Positions 27,601 to 35,168 of a DNA stretch of 64,000 nt are shown piece by piece (position 1 is the first letter of the stretch; each line of letters begins with the position of its first letter). Source of the stretch: Saxidomus purpurata (taxonomy: Eukaryota > Mollusca > Bivalvia > Venerida > Veneridae); the NCBI GenBank assembly GCA_022818135.1, contig JAFMSR010000013.1, positions 26,233,281 to 26,297,280 on the forward strand, in the 5' to 3' direction. Made by a program: the position numbers and the translations under genes. The notes below the pieces were generated by a model that was given only the letters and a program-made list of their open reading frames with translations, was not told where the DNA came from and searched no databases.

Positions 27601-29296
27601 AAACAGGTCACAGAAGTCTAGATAATAACTGCTTCAAAATCCATCAGTGAAGTCTGAAGTACACGGAAAAATCACCTAAAAGGCTGATAATTATCAGCCG
27701 ATTGAACTCTTTGTGTTATAAGTATGCAAGTTCTTTCAAGTCTGGAGTATGTATTGCCGGTTATTTAGCTTTAATAACCAATAAAGTGCTCACAAATGAC
27801 TTTGGCTTGTATCCTATACAATCACATTTGCCATGTGGTTGCTATTCACAATTTTCCTGTTGAGGTCATCAATCATTGCAAAAATTGTACAATAATTATC
27901 AGTATTAAACAATAAATTATGTTCCTTTACTCCAGGTCTCTTTGATTTGTATGTAAAATAAATTGCTTTTAAATGAAAAACCTTGACATTTTACAAAATG
28001 TACTCCTGTAATTTTGTAATGGGTTTTATTATAAACATATGATGAGCTTATTATTGATGAGTTAAAGATGTGTTGAAATCTACAAATTTTATTTTCAACA
28101 AAACAATTTAACTTTCAGAAAGCTGGCCATTGAATGTAACCGAGGTTATTTGTAAAAGAATAACATTAATTTTGCTGTCTTGTCCCTTGTGAAAATAACT
28201 TTTTTTATGGCAAACCCCAGAAACAATATGTAATACGTATATAACTGTCAATCTTGACAGTGAGAAAAAGGTTTTAATCCTGTTTCTATTTATACATGGC
28301 ATATACCTTGTAGTTATGTCTTTAAGATTGCCCACAACTTTGATGTGGCAGGTATCATTCTATTTGGATATTCTGAAAAAATGATCCACTTTACAATTAA
28401 ATTAGAAAACAGGTCATAATTATTCAGGAAAACTTCTCCTACATTCTTGTACCAAGTACCTCTTTCAGTTTAATGTGTTTCATGCAAGATGCAGTTTATG
28501 CAGTATTTATAGTTATTTAGCAGTGTATTATTTTTCATATATGCATTGTACCATTGCAATTTAGATTATATTTTATTGTTGCTAAGCAAGCCTAATTCAT
28601 TCAAGAACAAGATTATTTTCATGGAATTTGCAGCCCTATCAACTAGCAGTGCATTAGAAAACATATTAAAATCACACAATGTGGGTTTACTCATATTCTG
28701 TGGAACTTATCAATTAATTAATATGAATGATTTGTTCATTAATTTTGCCACTTTCTTGGAAAACAAGTACTTGGCTGCTGATAATCAGTAGTATTCTACA
28801 ATTCACTTTATGTGAATTTTCATAACAAGATTTCAATTTCACTTTACATTCCAATTTTTAGTCTAGTTTTAAATGTTATTAATGGGAATGAAATTTTACC
28901 TGGATAAATGATTGAAATGTGTTACTGATTTTTCAGGTGATGCCTGCTGGTCTAAGCCCTTCTATTGCACCACCGGAAGGGGTTTTCATTTCTGGTCTGC
29001 ATCTCCACAATGCATTATGGGATAGTACTCGATCGGTTCTGATGATGCCAACACCAGACAGCTCGGCACAGCAAGACATGCCGGTATTCTGGTTAAAGCC
29101 ACTGGATACATATGCCGCACAGACACCAAGGAGACTGTACGAGCTATATAGATGCCCAGTTTATTGCTCCAGGGATACAAAACAGCATGGGGACAGAAAT
29201 GTAGTTGTACACTTCTCACTTCCAACAGAAAATGAGCCCAGTGTATGGCAGTACCAAAGAGCCTTTTTGACTTCTCATATTGCCCAGACTTTATAG
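3500..29296 (+). CDS. DNHD1: Divergent dynein heavy chain, C-terminal 15 exons (DNHD1-like)
   Basis: Fifteen exons join without a phase error: 3500-3692, 3872-4053, 4273-4458, 5051-5235, 5760-6072, 6397-6842, 7405-7573, 8097-8311, 8583-8763, 9743-9867, 10162-10311, 10967-11113, 12797-12966, 13356-13911 and 28937-29296. They give 1,191 residues to a TAG stop. In order: a Ser/Thr-rich lead (1-64), AAA5 (about 100-250), its helical lid (about 250-500), AAA6 (about 535-700) and the C-terminal domain (about 790-1191), about the length this part has in other dyneins. Motifs kept nearly everywhere in axonemal and cytoplasmic chains are altered: LQNYHL for LQNCHL, no IDPQxQAxxWI, no GExNYGGRVTD. Of the animal dynein heavy chains I know, DNHD1, a sperm flagellum protein, departs most in this way, so I prefer that name; a lineage-specific divergent dynein remains possible. 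Motor activity cannot be judged because AAA1 is outside the window. Confidence 0.68.
3872..4053 (+). CDS. DNHD1: Dynein exon 2 (AAA5, first part)
   Basis: Residues 64-125. The segment [20 protein letters not shown] aligns with the canonical stretch in which a D-x-x-F-x-x-x-L-E helix follows the IDPQ loop. The IDPQ loop itself is not present. It ends in phase 1 inside a Gly codon. Confidence 0.85.
4273..4458 (+). CDS. DNHD1: Dynein exon 3 (AAA5 core)
   Basis: Residues 125-187. Contains [19 protein letters not shown] and [14 protein letters not shown], which match the canonical LDPxLxPxLLK and NPxFRLYLTTKLP segments. It is followed by a GC donor. Confidence 0.9.
4459..4464 (+). other. Non-canonical GC splice donor (GCAAGT)
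   Basis: Exon 3 ends CTGAAAG and the intron begins GCAAGT, the strong context seen in GC-AG introns. No GT nearby keeps the frame. Reading on gives a stop after three codons, while splicing to TGTAG|GTGATG at 5051 completes a Gly codon. Confidence 0.85.
4490..4540 (+). repeat. Half copy of a palindromic repeat
   Basis: TGCAGATCATGATCAGACTG followed by CTACCAGCAG resembles the hairpin repeat at 10521-10600 but keeps only one arm. It lies in dynein intron 3. Confidence 0.5.
4816..4955. mobile_element. Possible internally deleted pogo-like remnant (140 bp)
   Basis: The left end TA|CAGTTAAACCTCG matches the ends of the complete elements in this window. The right end TAACTG|TA keeps only six matching bases. 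It contains short repeats of TCTGACG and GTCAGAC in opposite orientations. Confidence 0.35.
5051..5235 (+). CDS. DNHD1: Dynein exon 4 (end of AAA5 into helical lid)
   Basis: Residues 187-248. [18 protein letters not shown] corresponds to the canonical VTLINFTVTxxGLEDQLL segment. After it the protein is charged and helical. The exon ends in phase 0 before GTATGT. Confidence 0.88.
5760..6072 (+). CDS. DNHD1: Dynein exon 5 (helical lid between AAA5 and AAA6)
   Basis: Residues 249-353. [19 protein letters not shown] fits the canonical LLxxxxGNILDDxELIxTL helix, and the following [20 protein letters not shown] fits the GSVLYFVxxDLxxIDPMYQ helix. Confidence 0.92.
6397..6842 (+). CDS. DNHD1: Dynein exon 6 (helical segment before AAA6)
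   Basis: Residues 353-501. Starts at the conserved [20 protein letters not shown] helix (canonical TYxxYxNVSRGLFExxKLxF). It contains [18 protein letters not shown], equivalent to LxxFQKLLLLRCLRPDRV. Confidence 0.92.
7125..7290 (+). mobile_element. tRNA-derived SINE in dynein intron 6
   Basis: A box-like TCTGTGGTTAGGATG at 7132-7146 and B box-like TTGTTCAAATC at 7171-7181 are spaced as in a tRNA promoter. After them comes a block (CCTTGAGCAAAGATG ... CTATAAATGGGTAGC) of the kind seen in the central domain of widespread marine-invertebrate SINEs. Decayed; no clear duplication. Confidence 0.6.
7405..7573 (+). CDS. DNHD1: Dynein exon 7 (first strand of AAA6)
   Basis: Residues 502-558. [12 protein letters not shown] replaces the canonical TPIIFVLSPGxDP, so the loop after the strand has lost SPG. 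It ends in phase 1. Confidence 0.86.
8097..8311 (+). CDS. DNHD1: Dynein exon 8 (AAA6 core)
   Basis: Residues 558-629. [20 protein letters not shown] and [14 protein letters not shown] fit the canonical SLGQGQGPxAExxIExAxxxGxWVxLQNCHL block. Tyr stands where Cys is nearly invariant. Confidence 0.93.
8583..8763 (+). CDS. DNHD1: Dynein exon 9 (AAA6 sensor I region)
   Basis: Residues 630-690. Contains [18 protein letters not shown], matching DFRLWLTSxPSxxFPV. It ends in phase 1 at CCAG|GTATGG. Confidence 0.9.
8934..9407. mobile_element. Pogo-like non-autonomous element 2 (474 bp)
   Basis: Ends CAGTCAAACTTG in inverted orientation and TA on both sides (8932-8933, 9408-9409). It lies in dynein intron 9. 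Diverged copies of GGTCGCTTAATAC recur at both ends. AAGGGAAA lies about 29 bases in from the left end only. No transposase. Confidence 0.85.
9743..9867 (+). CDS. DNHD1: Dynein exon 10 (end of AAA6)
   Basis: Residues 690-731. [20 protein letters not shown] matches the canonical LQNGVKMTNEPPxGLRAN helix entry. It ends in phase 0 before GTAAGC. Confidence 0.88.
10162..10311 (+). CDS. DNHD1: Dynein exon 11 (AAA6 to C-terminal domain)
   Basis: Residues 732-781. [19 protein letters not shown] and [16 protein letters not shown] match the canonical LxFxLCFFHAxxQERxxFGPLGWN...DLxxS segment. Confidence 0.9.
10521..10572. repeat. Perfect 17-bp inverted repeat (hairpin) in dynein intron 11
   Basis: GTGCAGATCATGATCAG at 10521-10537 is followed after 18 bases by its reverse complement at 10556-10572. 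The following GGCTGCCAGCAAG resembles the flank of the half copy at 4490. Confidence 0.8.
10967..11113 (+). CDS. DNHD1: Dynein exon 12 (C-terminal domain, altered signature)
   Basis: Residues 782-830. [19 protein letters not shown] occupies the place of the usual GExNYGGRVTDDWDRRLL motif, keeping only the spacing and a Thr-Asp. Both borders are phase 0. Confidence 0.84.
11250..12483 (-). mobile_element. Tandem-core element, family A, decayed copy in dynein intron 12
   Basis: About seven degraded units of roughly 145 bp, marked by TTCAATACAACTTCATACAA, run from about 11,300 to 12,350. On the minus strand the end at about 12,470 reads AGCTATCAC then TAATACCCC, the same left end as the copy at 42004. 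The hairpin end expected near 11,250 is gone. A 15-bp direct repeat (GAGAAGGCTCATTTT) flanks it at 11235-11249 and 12484-12498. Confidence 0.72.
12797..12966 (+). CDS. DNHD1: Dynein exon 13 (C-terminal domain)
   Basis: Residues 831-887. The acceptor ATTGAAG has a weak pyrimidine tract, but the frame and both phases fit only this border. The sequence is acidic, helical and poorly conserved. Confidence 0.78.
13356..13911 (+). CDS. DNHD1: Dynein exon 14 (C-terminal domain, longest exon)
   Basis: Residues 887-1072. Includes [20 protein letters not shown], equivalent to the canonical VPxxWxxxSYPSLKPLxxWV, and [18 protein letters not shown], equivalent to FFFPQGFLTAVLQxxARK. It ends in phase 0 at GAG|GTGAGT. 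Confidence 0.93.
14790..14986. mobile_element. Short hAT-like element (197 bp) with 5-bp duplication
   Basis: Ends CAGGGCATTTT in inverted orientation. ACATT is repeated on both sides (14785-14789 and 14987-14991). CAGGG ends suit hAT elements; most hAT copies duplicate 8 bp, but families with 5 bp are known. No coding capacity. Confidence 0.7.
15896..16085. repeat. Decayed repeat starting with TCAAT units
   Basis: TCAAT-like units run into ATTTATTTTACAGGCATAA and an AT-rich stretch with AAATAAATAAAT. The same joint (microsatellite, then ATTTATTT...GCATAA) occurs near 22,246. This may be the tail end of a retroelement lying in minus orientation. Confidence 0.3.
22246..22330. repeat. Decayed repeat starting with GAACA units
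   Basis: TAGAACAGAATAGAACAG is followed by ATTTATTTAGTCATATGCAT. It resembles the joint at 15,896 and, in reverse, the TTCTG microsatellite near 27,510. Confidence 0.3.
22686..22860 (+). repeat. 18-bp tandem array with a four-unit higher order
   Basis: About ten units of the type ATAACAGTAAATCATAAA. Variants (TTATGAA, TCATAAA, a shortened ACATAAA, and ACATTAGATC) recur in nearly the same order twice, suggesting a later duplication of a block of about 72 bp. Confidence 0.85.
27508..27570 (+). repeat. TTCTG-type microsatellite
   Basis: Imperfect TTCTG/TTCTA units, preceded by a looser pyrimidine-rich stretch (TCTACTCTACTGTAGTC) from about 27,430. Confidence 0.85.
28937..29296 (+). CDS. DNHD1: Dynein exon 15 (C-terminal beta-barrel and stop)
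   Basis: Residues 1073-1191. [18 protein letters not shown] matches the canonical PxxGVYIx[21 protein letters not shown] matches MPVIxx[15 protein letters not shown] matches YxCPVYKTxxR. The frame ends TSHIAQTL and TAG at 29294-29296. Confidence 0.95.
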   Translation: MMPAGLSPSIAPPEGVFISGLHLHNALWDSTRSVLMMPTPDSSAQQDMPVFWLKPLDTYAAQTPRRLYELYRCPVYCSRDTKQHGDRNVVVHFSLPTENEPSVWQYQRAFLTSHIAQTL

Positions 29297-30310
29297 GACC
29301 AACCTCTCTGCTGTTTGTTTGAACAAACATGAATATAAACACAGGGTGATTGTACATTTGGAACAAAACTGATGGCAAAACTGAATATTACAAAACATTT
29401 GTATGAAATCTTATGAAAGGTTGGACTAATACATGGACAAGAGAGTATATATTTTGCTTCTAACAGGATCAAAGCCCTAGTGATTTATGGAGGGACTTTA
29501 TATGTTGTATTTATAGTTTGCAGAAATGATTATCTTTTGTGTATTTGATACACTTGTTATTACCTTATTGCCAGGTTTTTGCACTAATGATCATCAAAAA
29601 GTTCTGAAAATATAATTTTCTGCTTCAGTTGCAAGGAAATTGATCAAACAACTGTCAGGAGAGATGATTGAATTTTTAAAGATGGAAAATTCATTTCATA
29701 CATTGGCAGTTATCCAATTTGTATTTTATGAACTAAGTCTTGTGAAATGCATTTCTATATAATTGCAGTCCATTCCACACATACATACTTCCGAATTGTG
29801 CAATGTGAAAATGCAACTTGCTGTGCTTTGCACTATGAAAATGGCTAGAAATTCTAAATTTTATTATGTGCTGTAATGTTGTTGTCTTAATACAAAATCT
29901 ATGTGGAAAAATACCAGGCTAGAAATATCATATATATATATATATATATATATCATGAGCCTACAAGGACAATTTACATTATAAATACATGTGCATACAA
30001 TGTGTACATGTTTTAGGTGTCATCAACCATACACCTTGAACAAGGGATGGACCTTAAAACCATTATACAATACAATACAGTATACATGTTTTTTATTAAT
30101 AGTAATTCTGTCCAATCTAAATTAATGCACGTTTCTTAATAACCTATTTTTCAATGCCAAAGATTTTTTTACAAATCTTGTTTTTCATATTCCATAGTTG
30201 CATTGTCTGTGATATATAATATAAATTATACAAGTTTTTTTTCCCTTGCTGAGTGAAAATATATGTATGAAACTGTTTTCTTTTTATAAATAAATACTAA
30301 AATATTAATA
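29297..30310 (+). other. Probable dynein 3' UTR
   Basis: AT-rich, without ORFs or tandem-core elements, and containing a (TA)n run at about 29,932-29,952. It runs to a clear AATAAA at 30289-30294. Confidence 0.5.
30289..30294 (+). terminator. Likely polyadenylation signal of the dynein gene
   Basis: AATAAA about 1 kb after the stop codon, just before the first dispersed repeat begins. No competing AATAAA was seen between the stop and this site. Confidence 0.5.
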
Positions 30311-30399
30311 CTGCAGTTTGTGTTTTAATCACATGGTTATGTTCTGCCAAGATTTAGGTCCAGTAGATTTTGTTGAAGGACCACTGTTAAGAAAATCAA

Positions 30400-31100
30400 A
30401 CCCTCAAAGTTGAGCTATTGTGATCATCTTCTGTCTGTCCGTTCACACTTGCCTTGTTAACACTCGATAGGTCATTTGACATCCAATTTTCATGAAAATT
30501 GGTCAGAATGTTAACCTCTGTTATTTCTAGGTCAGTTTCAAATCTGGGTCACCTGGGGTCAAAATCTAGGTCACATGGTCAAAGAAACAACCTCAACACT
30601 GCAGAAGCCATATTTATTAACCAATCATCCTGAAAATTGGTCAGTATGTTTGTCTCAATGATTTCTTGGGGTAAAGTTTGAAATTGGGTCTCTTAGAGTC
30701 AAAAACTAGGTAACCCTGTCAAATCAAATTAAAACCTTGTTTACACTGAAGGCCACATTTCAGATCAAATGGTCATGAAATTTAATCAAAATGTTTGTCT
30801 TCACGATTTCTAGGTCAGAATTAAATACTGGTCATCTGGGGTAAAAAACAAGGCCACAAAATCACATCCAAGGAAAACCTTGTTAACTCCCTGGTAACAT
30901 TTTATAGCCAATCATTGTGTAAATTGGTCAGAATGTTTGTCTCATCAAGGTCAAACAGAATGCGTGTTTATGATATATAGTTCATGGCTGAATTTGGTCA
31001 CATTGTATCATAAGTAGGTCCTTACGTGAGCGGTCTTGGCCATCTTATGATTCCAACTCGAGTGTAATCAGTCAAATCACAAGGTTTTAAGGTTATAATA
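30400..31100 (+). repeat. Degenerate tandem core rich in GGTCA
   Basis: Five or so units of roughly 120-130 bp, marked by AAATTGGTCAGAATGTT and GGTCACCTGGGGTCAAAA. The same core type recurs near 38,100, 47,960, 57,960 and 59,650. No clean ends. Confidence 0.6.
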
Positions 31101-31184
31101 CTTAATTTTTTATGGTTTTTCTTTAAAATTTTGTCCATAGTCTAACCTCATTTTCAGTCAAAATTCTTTGACATGTGTCCAGAA

Positions 31185-31768
31185 AACAAGAGGGGCAAAA
31201 AGGCCCTATATTGCTCACCTGGCTACCATTGGCTATAAAACAAGGTCATCAATAGAAGAAAGGGTCAATTTTGACCTTGGGGACATATTTGAACATTCTT
31301 GGAAGATGTCAACTAGGCTATGATACAATGCCAAATAGCTAAGCTCTAGGCATTGTGCTTTCAGAAATAAAGATTTTTAAAGTTTTTCCTATATAAGCCT
31401 ATGTAAAACCAAGTGACCCCCCTGACAGGGTCAATTTTGACCTGGGGGTCATAATTTGAACAATCTTGGTAGAGGTCCACTAGACAATGCCACATGCCAA
31501 ATATCTAAGCTCTAGGCCTTGTGGTTTCAGAGAAGATTTTTTAAGTTTTTCCTATTTGTTGCCATAGCAAACAGAGTTCCGCATGAAATGGAATTCTTTA
31601 AACAACTTTGATAAAGCTTCATGCAAGGAAATCCCTGCAAAGTCTTATCAACATTGGCCATGTGGTTTCAGAGATGTCGTTTGAAGGAAATGGTGGAAGG
31701 ACAACGGACCCCGAGCGGCGAGTGATCCTTATAGCTCACTCTGGCACCTTGTGCCAGGTGAGCTAAAA
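31185..31768 (+). mobile_element. Tandem-core element, family B, copy 1
   Basis: Starts AACAAGAGGGGCAAAAAGGC and TTGCTCACCTGGCTACC; ends with a hairpin of GCTCACTCTGGCAC and GTGCCAGGTGAGC, then TAAAAAT. The core has about two units of roughly 155-165 bp (ATGCCAAATATCTAAGCTCT, GGCCTTGTGGTTTCAGAGA). Confidence 0.75.
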
Positions 31769-31777
31769 ATCATAGAC

Positions 31778-32720
31778 AGCGTGCCGACTTTTATCTGCAA
31801 TAAAACAAAACTTTGACAGTTAAGGGCACACAACACTTTAACTAGGAATTTCTAAGTACAAATCAAGAAAATTTTTCACAGAGTTATTTTCTTTTCTTAC
31901 AGATAGGTCTTACGATGGTACATAAGTACCCAACTTTCAAAGAATACTCAAATGGTGAAGTTAACAAGTGGACAAGAATGAAAATTTTAACCGAGTTTCT
32001 AAGTCAAAAAGGGCCATAATCATATAAAATCCTTGACAGAATACCTTCTCCGCCCATGTTTGGGAATCATGATGGTAAACAAGTATTCCAACTTTCAAAT
32101 TAATATCTCAAACAGTTCAGTCAAAAAGTGGACTGGTACGAAAAACTTAACCAAGATTCTAAGTCGATAAAAGGCCTTAATTTTAAAACAAATCCCTGAC
32201 AGAGTTACCTTCTCTTGCCTGCAGATGGGGTAATGTGAAATAGCATTAAAAGTTTCAAAGCAATATCTCAAAGGGTTAAGGCAATAAGTGGATTTTACCC
32301 ATATTCAATGTATTTTCTAAGTCAAAAGGGGGCATAATTCTGTCAAAAACCTTGACAGAGTTATGTCCTCTTGTCTGTTGATGGAGGTCGTGATGGTAAA
32401 CAAAGTATGGTTAGTTTCAAAGCAATACCTCCAATGGTTTTGAAATAAAGTGAGGTGGTACGAAAAACTTAACCAAGCTCAATACACTTTCTAAGTCAAA
32501 AAAGGGCCATAATTCTGTCAAAAACCTTGACAGAGTTATGTACTCTTGTCTGTAGATGGAGGTTATGATGGTTAACAAGTATGGTAAGTTTTAAAGCCAT
32601 ACCTCTAATACTTCTGAAATAAAGTGGGGTGGTACGAAAAACTTAACCAAGGTGTGACGCCAACGCCGACGCCGGGGCGAGTAGGATAGCTCCCCTTTTC
32701 ATAGAAAAGTCGAGCTAAAA
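31778..32720 (+). mobile_element. Tandem-core element, family D
   Basis: Core of about six units of roughly 150 bp (TTCTAAGTCAAAAAGGGCC, CCTTGACAGAGTTA). The right end is a hairpin CCTTTTCATAGAAAAG then TCGAGCTAAAAATC. The left end has GCCGACTTTTATCTGC, which matches one hairpin arm. It begins about 10 bases after family B copy 1 ends. Confidence 0.68.
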
Positions 32721-32785
32721 ATCAAAAGCGCCTCAATAAATCTCACGAGGCCTGAAACTTTTTATTCTTTTTGACCTAAAAAAGA

Positions 32786-35168
32786 AACAACAGGGTCGCT
32801 CACATTTGTAAAAGTCCACTTGCCTGGTGGAAGATCACTAGACAATGTCATATACCAAATGGGTTTTCCTATATACCTTTGTTAAACAATTTTGACCCCA
32901 GGGGCATAATTTGAACAATCTTTGAAGAGGTCTTCTAGGCAATGCTACATGCAAAATATCTAAGCTCTAGGCCTTGTCATTTCAGACAAGACTTTTAAAG
33001 TTTTTCTACCACCCATGTGGGGTCAAGTTTGACCCAGGGGTCACAATTTTAACAATCTTGTAGAGGTCCACTAGACAATACTACATGCCAAATATCTAAG
33101 CTCTTGGCCTTGTGGTTTCAGAGAAGATTTTTAAAGTTTTTCCTATATAAGGCTATGTAAAACTAAGTGCAGGTTCAATTTTGACCCAGGTGTCATAATT
33201 TGAACAATCTTGGTAGAGGTCCACTAGCAAATGCTACATGCCAAATATCCAAGTTCTAGGCCTTGTGGTTTCAGAGAAGTAGATTTTTAAAGTTTTTCCT
33301 ATACAAGCCTATGCAAAAACTAAGTGACCATACGTGCTGGGTCAATTTTGACCCGTGGGTCATAATTTGAACAATCTTGGTAGAGGTCCACTAGACAATG
33401 CTACATGCCAAATAGCTAAGCTCTAGGCCTTATGGTTTCAGAGATTTTTAAAGTTTTTCCTATACAAGCCTATGTAAAACTAAGTGCAGGTTCAATTTTG
33501 ACCCAGGGGTCATGATTTGAACAATCTTGGTAGAGGTCCACTAGACAATGCTACATGCCAACTATCTAAGCTCTAGGCATTGTGGTTTGTTTGTAATGGT
33601 GCTTATTAGGTCCACCATCCTCTAAAGAGACTATAATCGGTATGACTCGTAGGCCTTGTGCAGACCTGTTTACCCTATTTAGAGTCTTTCAGTAGTTTGG
33701 ACAGCTACTCTCAGTAGTTTTGGGCTGCTGTCAGTAGTTTTCACGTTCACAGATACAAATAGCATTAAAAAGCATTGTTAGTTTGTTTTTTCGCTTTTTT
33801 AATTCCAACCGTTTCTTTTTCATTATCGGGCAGACGACGTTTTTCTGCCATGTTGCGTGTCCTGTTCCCAAGAGGCTTGTTATCTAATGTTTTCTTATCA
33901 TGCAAGCGTCCGAATGATCACGATTACTGTCTAAATACCCACAATACCAGCAAGAAACGGAAATACGCTTTAAAAAACGAAAATGACCGATTATATATCA
34001 GAATCCGTAGTTTTTAAATGTCAACCGTAGAGCGTATTTTTACTGTAAAAAACGTGGAAAATACGGCGAATCCGTAGTAGTAAACAGGTCTGCTTGTGGT
34101 TTCAGAGATTTTAAAAGTTTTTCCTATTTGTTGCCATAGCAACCAGAGTTCTGTATGGAATTGAATTCTTTGCATAATTTTGGTAGAGCTTCATGCAAGG
34201 AACATTCCTGCATATTTTTATCAACATTGGCTGGCCTAGTGGTTTCAGAGGAGATGTCATTTGTATCAAAATGTTTACGACAATCACCAGTAAGAAAAGC
34301 TCACCAAATATCCAAGCTCTTGGCCTTGTGGTTTCAGAGAAGATTTTTTAAGTTTTTCCTATATAAGCCTATGCAGAACAAAGTAACCACCCGTGCGGGG
34401 TTAATTTTGACGTAAGCCTTCGATATAAGCCTATGTAAAACTAGGTGCGGGTTCAATTTTGACCCAGGAGTCATAATTTGAACAATCTTGGAAGAGGTCC
34501 ACTAGACAATGCTACATGCTAACTATCTAAGCTCTAGGCATTGTGGTTTCAGAGAAGATTTTCAAGTTTTTCCTATATCAGCCTATGCAAAACCAAGTGA
34601 CCCCCTGCAAAGGGTCAATTTTGACCCGTGGGTCATAATTTGAACAATCTTGGTAGAGGTCCACTAGACAATGCTACATGCCAAATATCTAAGCTCCAAG
34701 ATTTTCAAGTTTTCTATATAAAGCCTATGTAAAACTAAGTGACCACCCGAGCGGGGTCAATTTTGACCCGGGGGGTTTCCTATATCAAGCCTAAGCAAAA
34801 CTAAGTGACCACCCGTGCGGGATCAATTTTGACCAGGGGTCATAATTTGAACAATCTTTGTAGAGGTCCACTAGAAAATGCTACATGCCATATATCTAAG
34901 CTCTAGGCCTTGTGGTTTCAGAGATTTTAAAAGTTTTTCCTATTTGTTGCCGTAGCAACCAGAGTTCTGCATTGAATGGAATTCTTTGAACAATTTCGAT
35001 AGAGCTTCATGTAAGGAACATCCATACAAAGTTTCATCAACATTGCCTCAGTTGTTTCAGAGATGTCGTTTGAAGGAAATGGTGGACGGCCGGTCAGACG
35101 TCATCGGACCAAAGTCGGAGAGCAATCCCAATAGCTCACTCTGGCACTTTGTGCCAGGCGAGCTAAAA
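32786..35168 (+). mobile_element. Tandem-core element, family B, copy 2 (long)
   Basis: About a dozen units of roughly 150-165 bp with GAACAATCTTGGTAGAGGTC and the GACC..GGGTCAATTTTGACCC block. The right hairpin GCTCACTCTGGCACTTTGTG is followed by AGCTAAAAAG. The left end is shortened. The block at 33,589-34,091 interrupts the repeat. Confidence 0.75.
33662..34091. mobile_element. Short inverted-repeat element nested in family B copy 2
   Basis: Ends CAGACCTGTTTAC in perfect inverted orientation. CTTGTG is repeated on both sides (6 bp), and joining the flanks restores the repeat word GGCCTTGTGGTTTCAGAG. The words CAGTAGTTT and CCGTAGTTT recur inside. No transposase. The superfamily is unclear; a hAT relative with a 6-bp duplication is possible. 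Confidence 0.75.

Larger units (their letters stand above)
13912..28936 (+). other. Last dynein intron (15,025 bp)
   Basis: AT-rich and without supported exons; the flanking exons join in phase 0 in the middle of a conserved dynein segment. It holds a short hAT-like element (14790-14986), a 12-G run near 17,639, an 18-bp repeat array (22686-22860), a TTCTG microsatellite (27508-27570) and decayed repeat fragments near 15,900 and 22,250. Confidence 0.8.

Noticed and set aside
28546..28791. 81-codon plus-strand frame just before the last dynein exon
   Set aside because: The preceding and following dynein exons join directly in phase within a conserved segment, so no extra exon is needed.
3500..29296. 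A standard axonemal dynein (DNAH) assignment
   Set aside because: Several motifs that are nearly fixed in DNAH proteins are missing or changed, although I cannot run the tree that would settle it.
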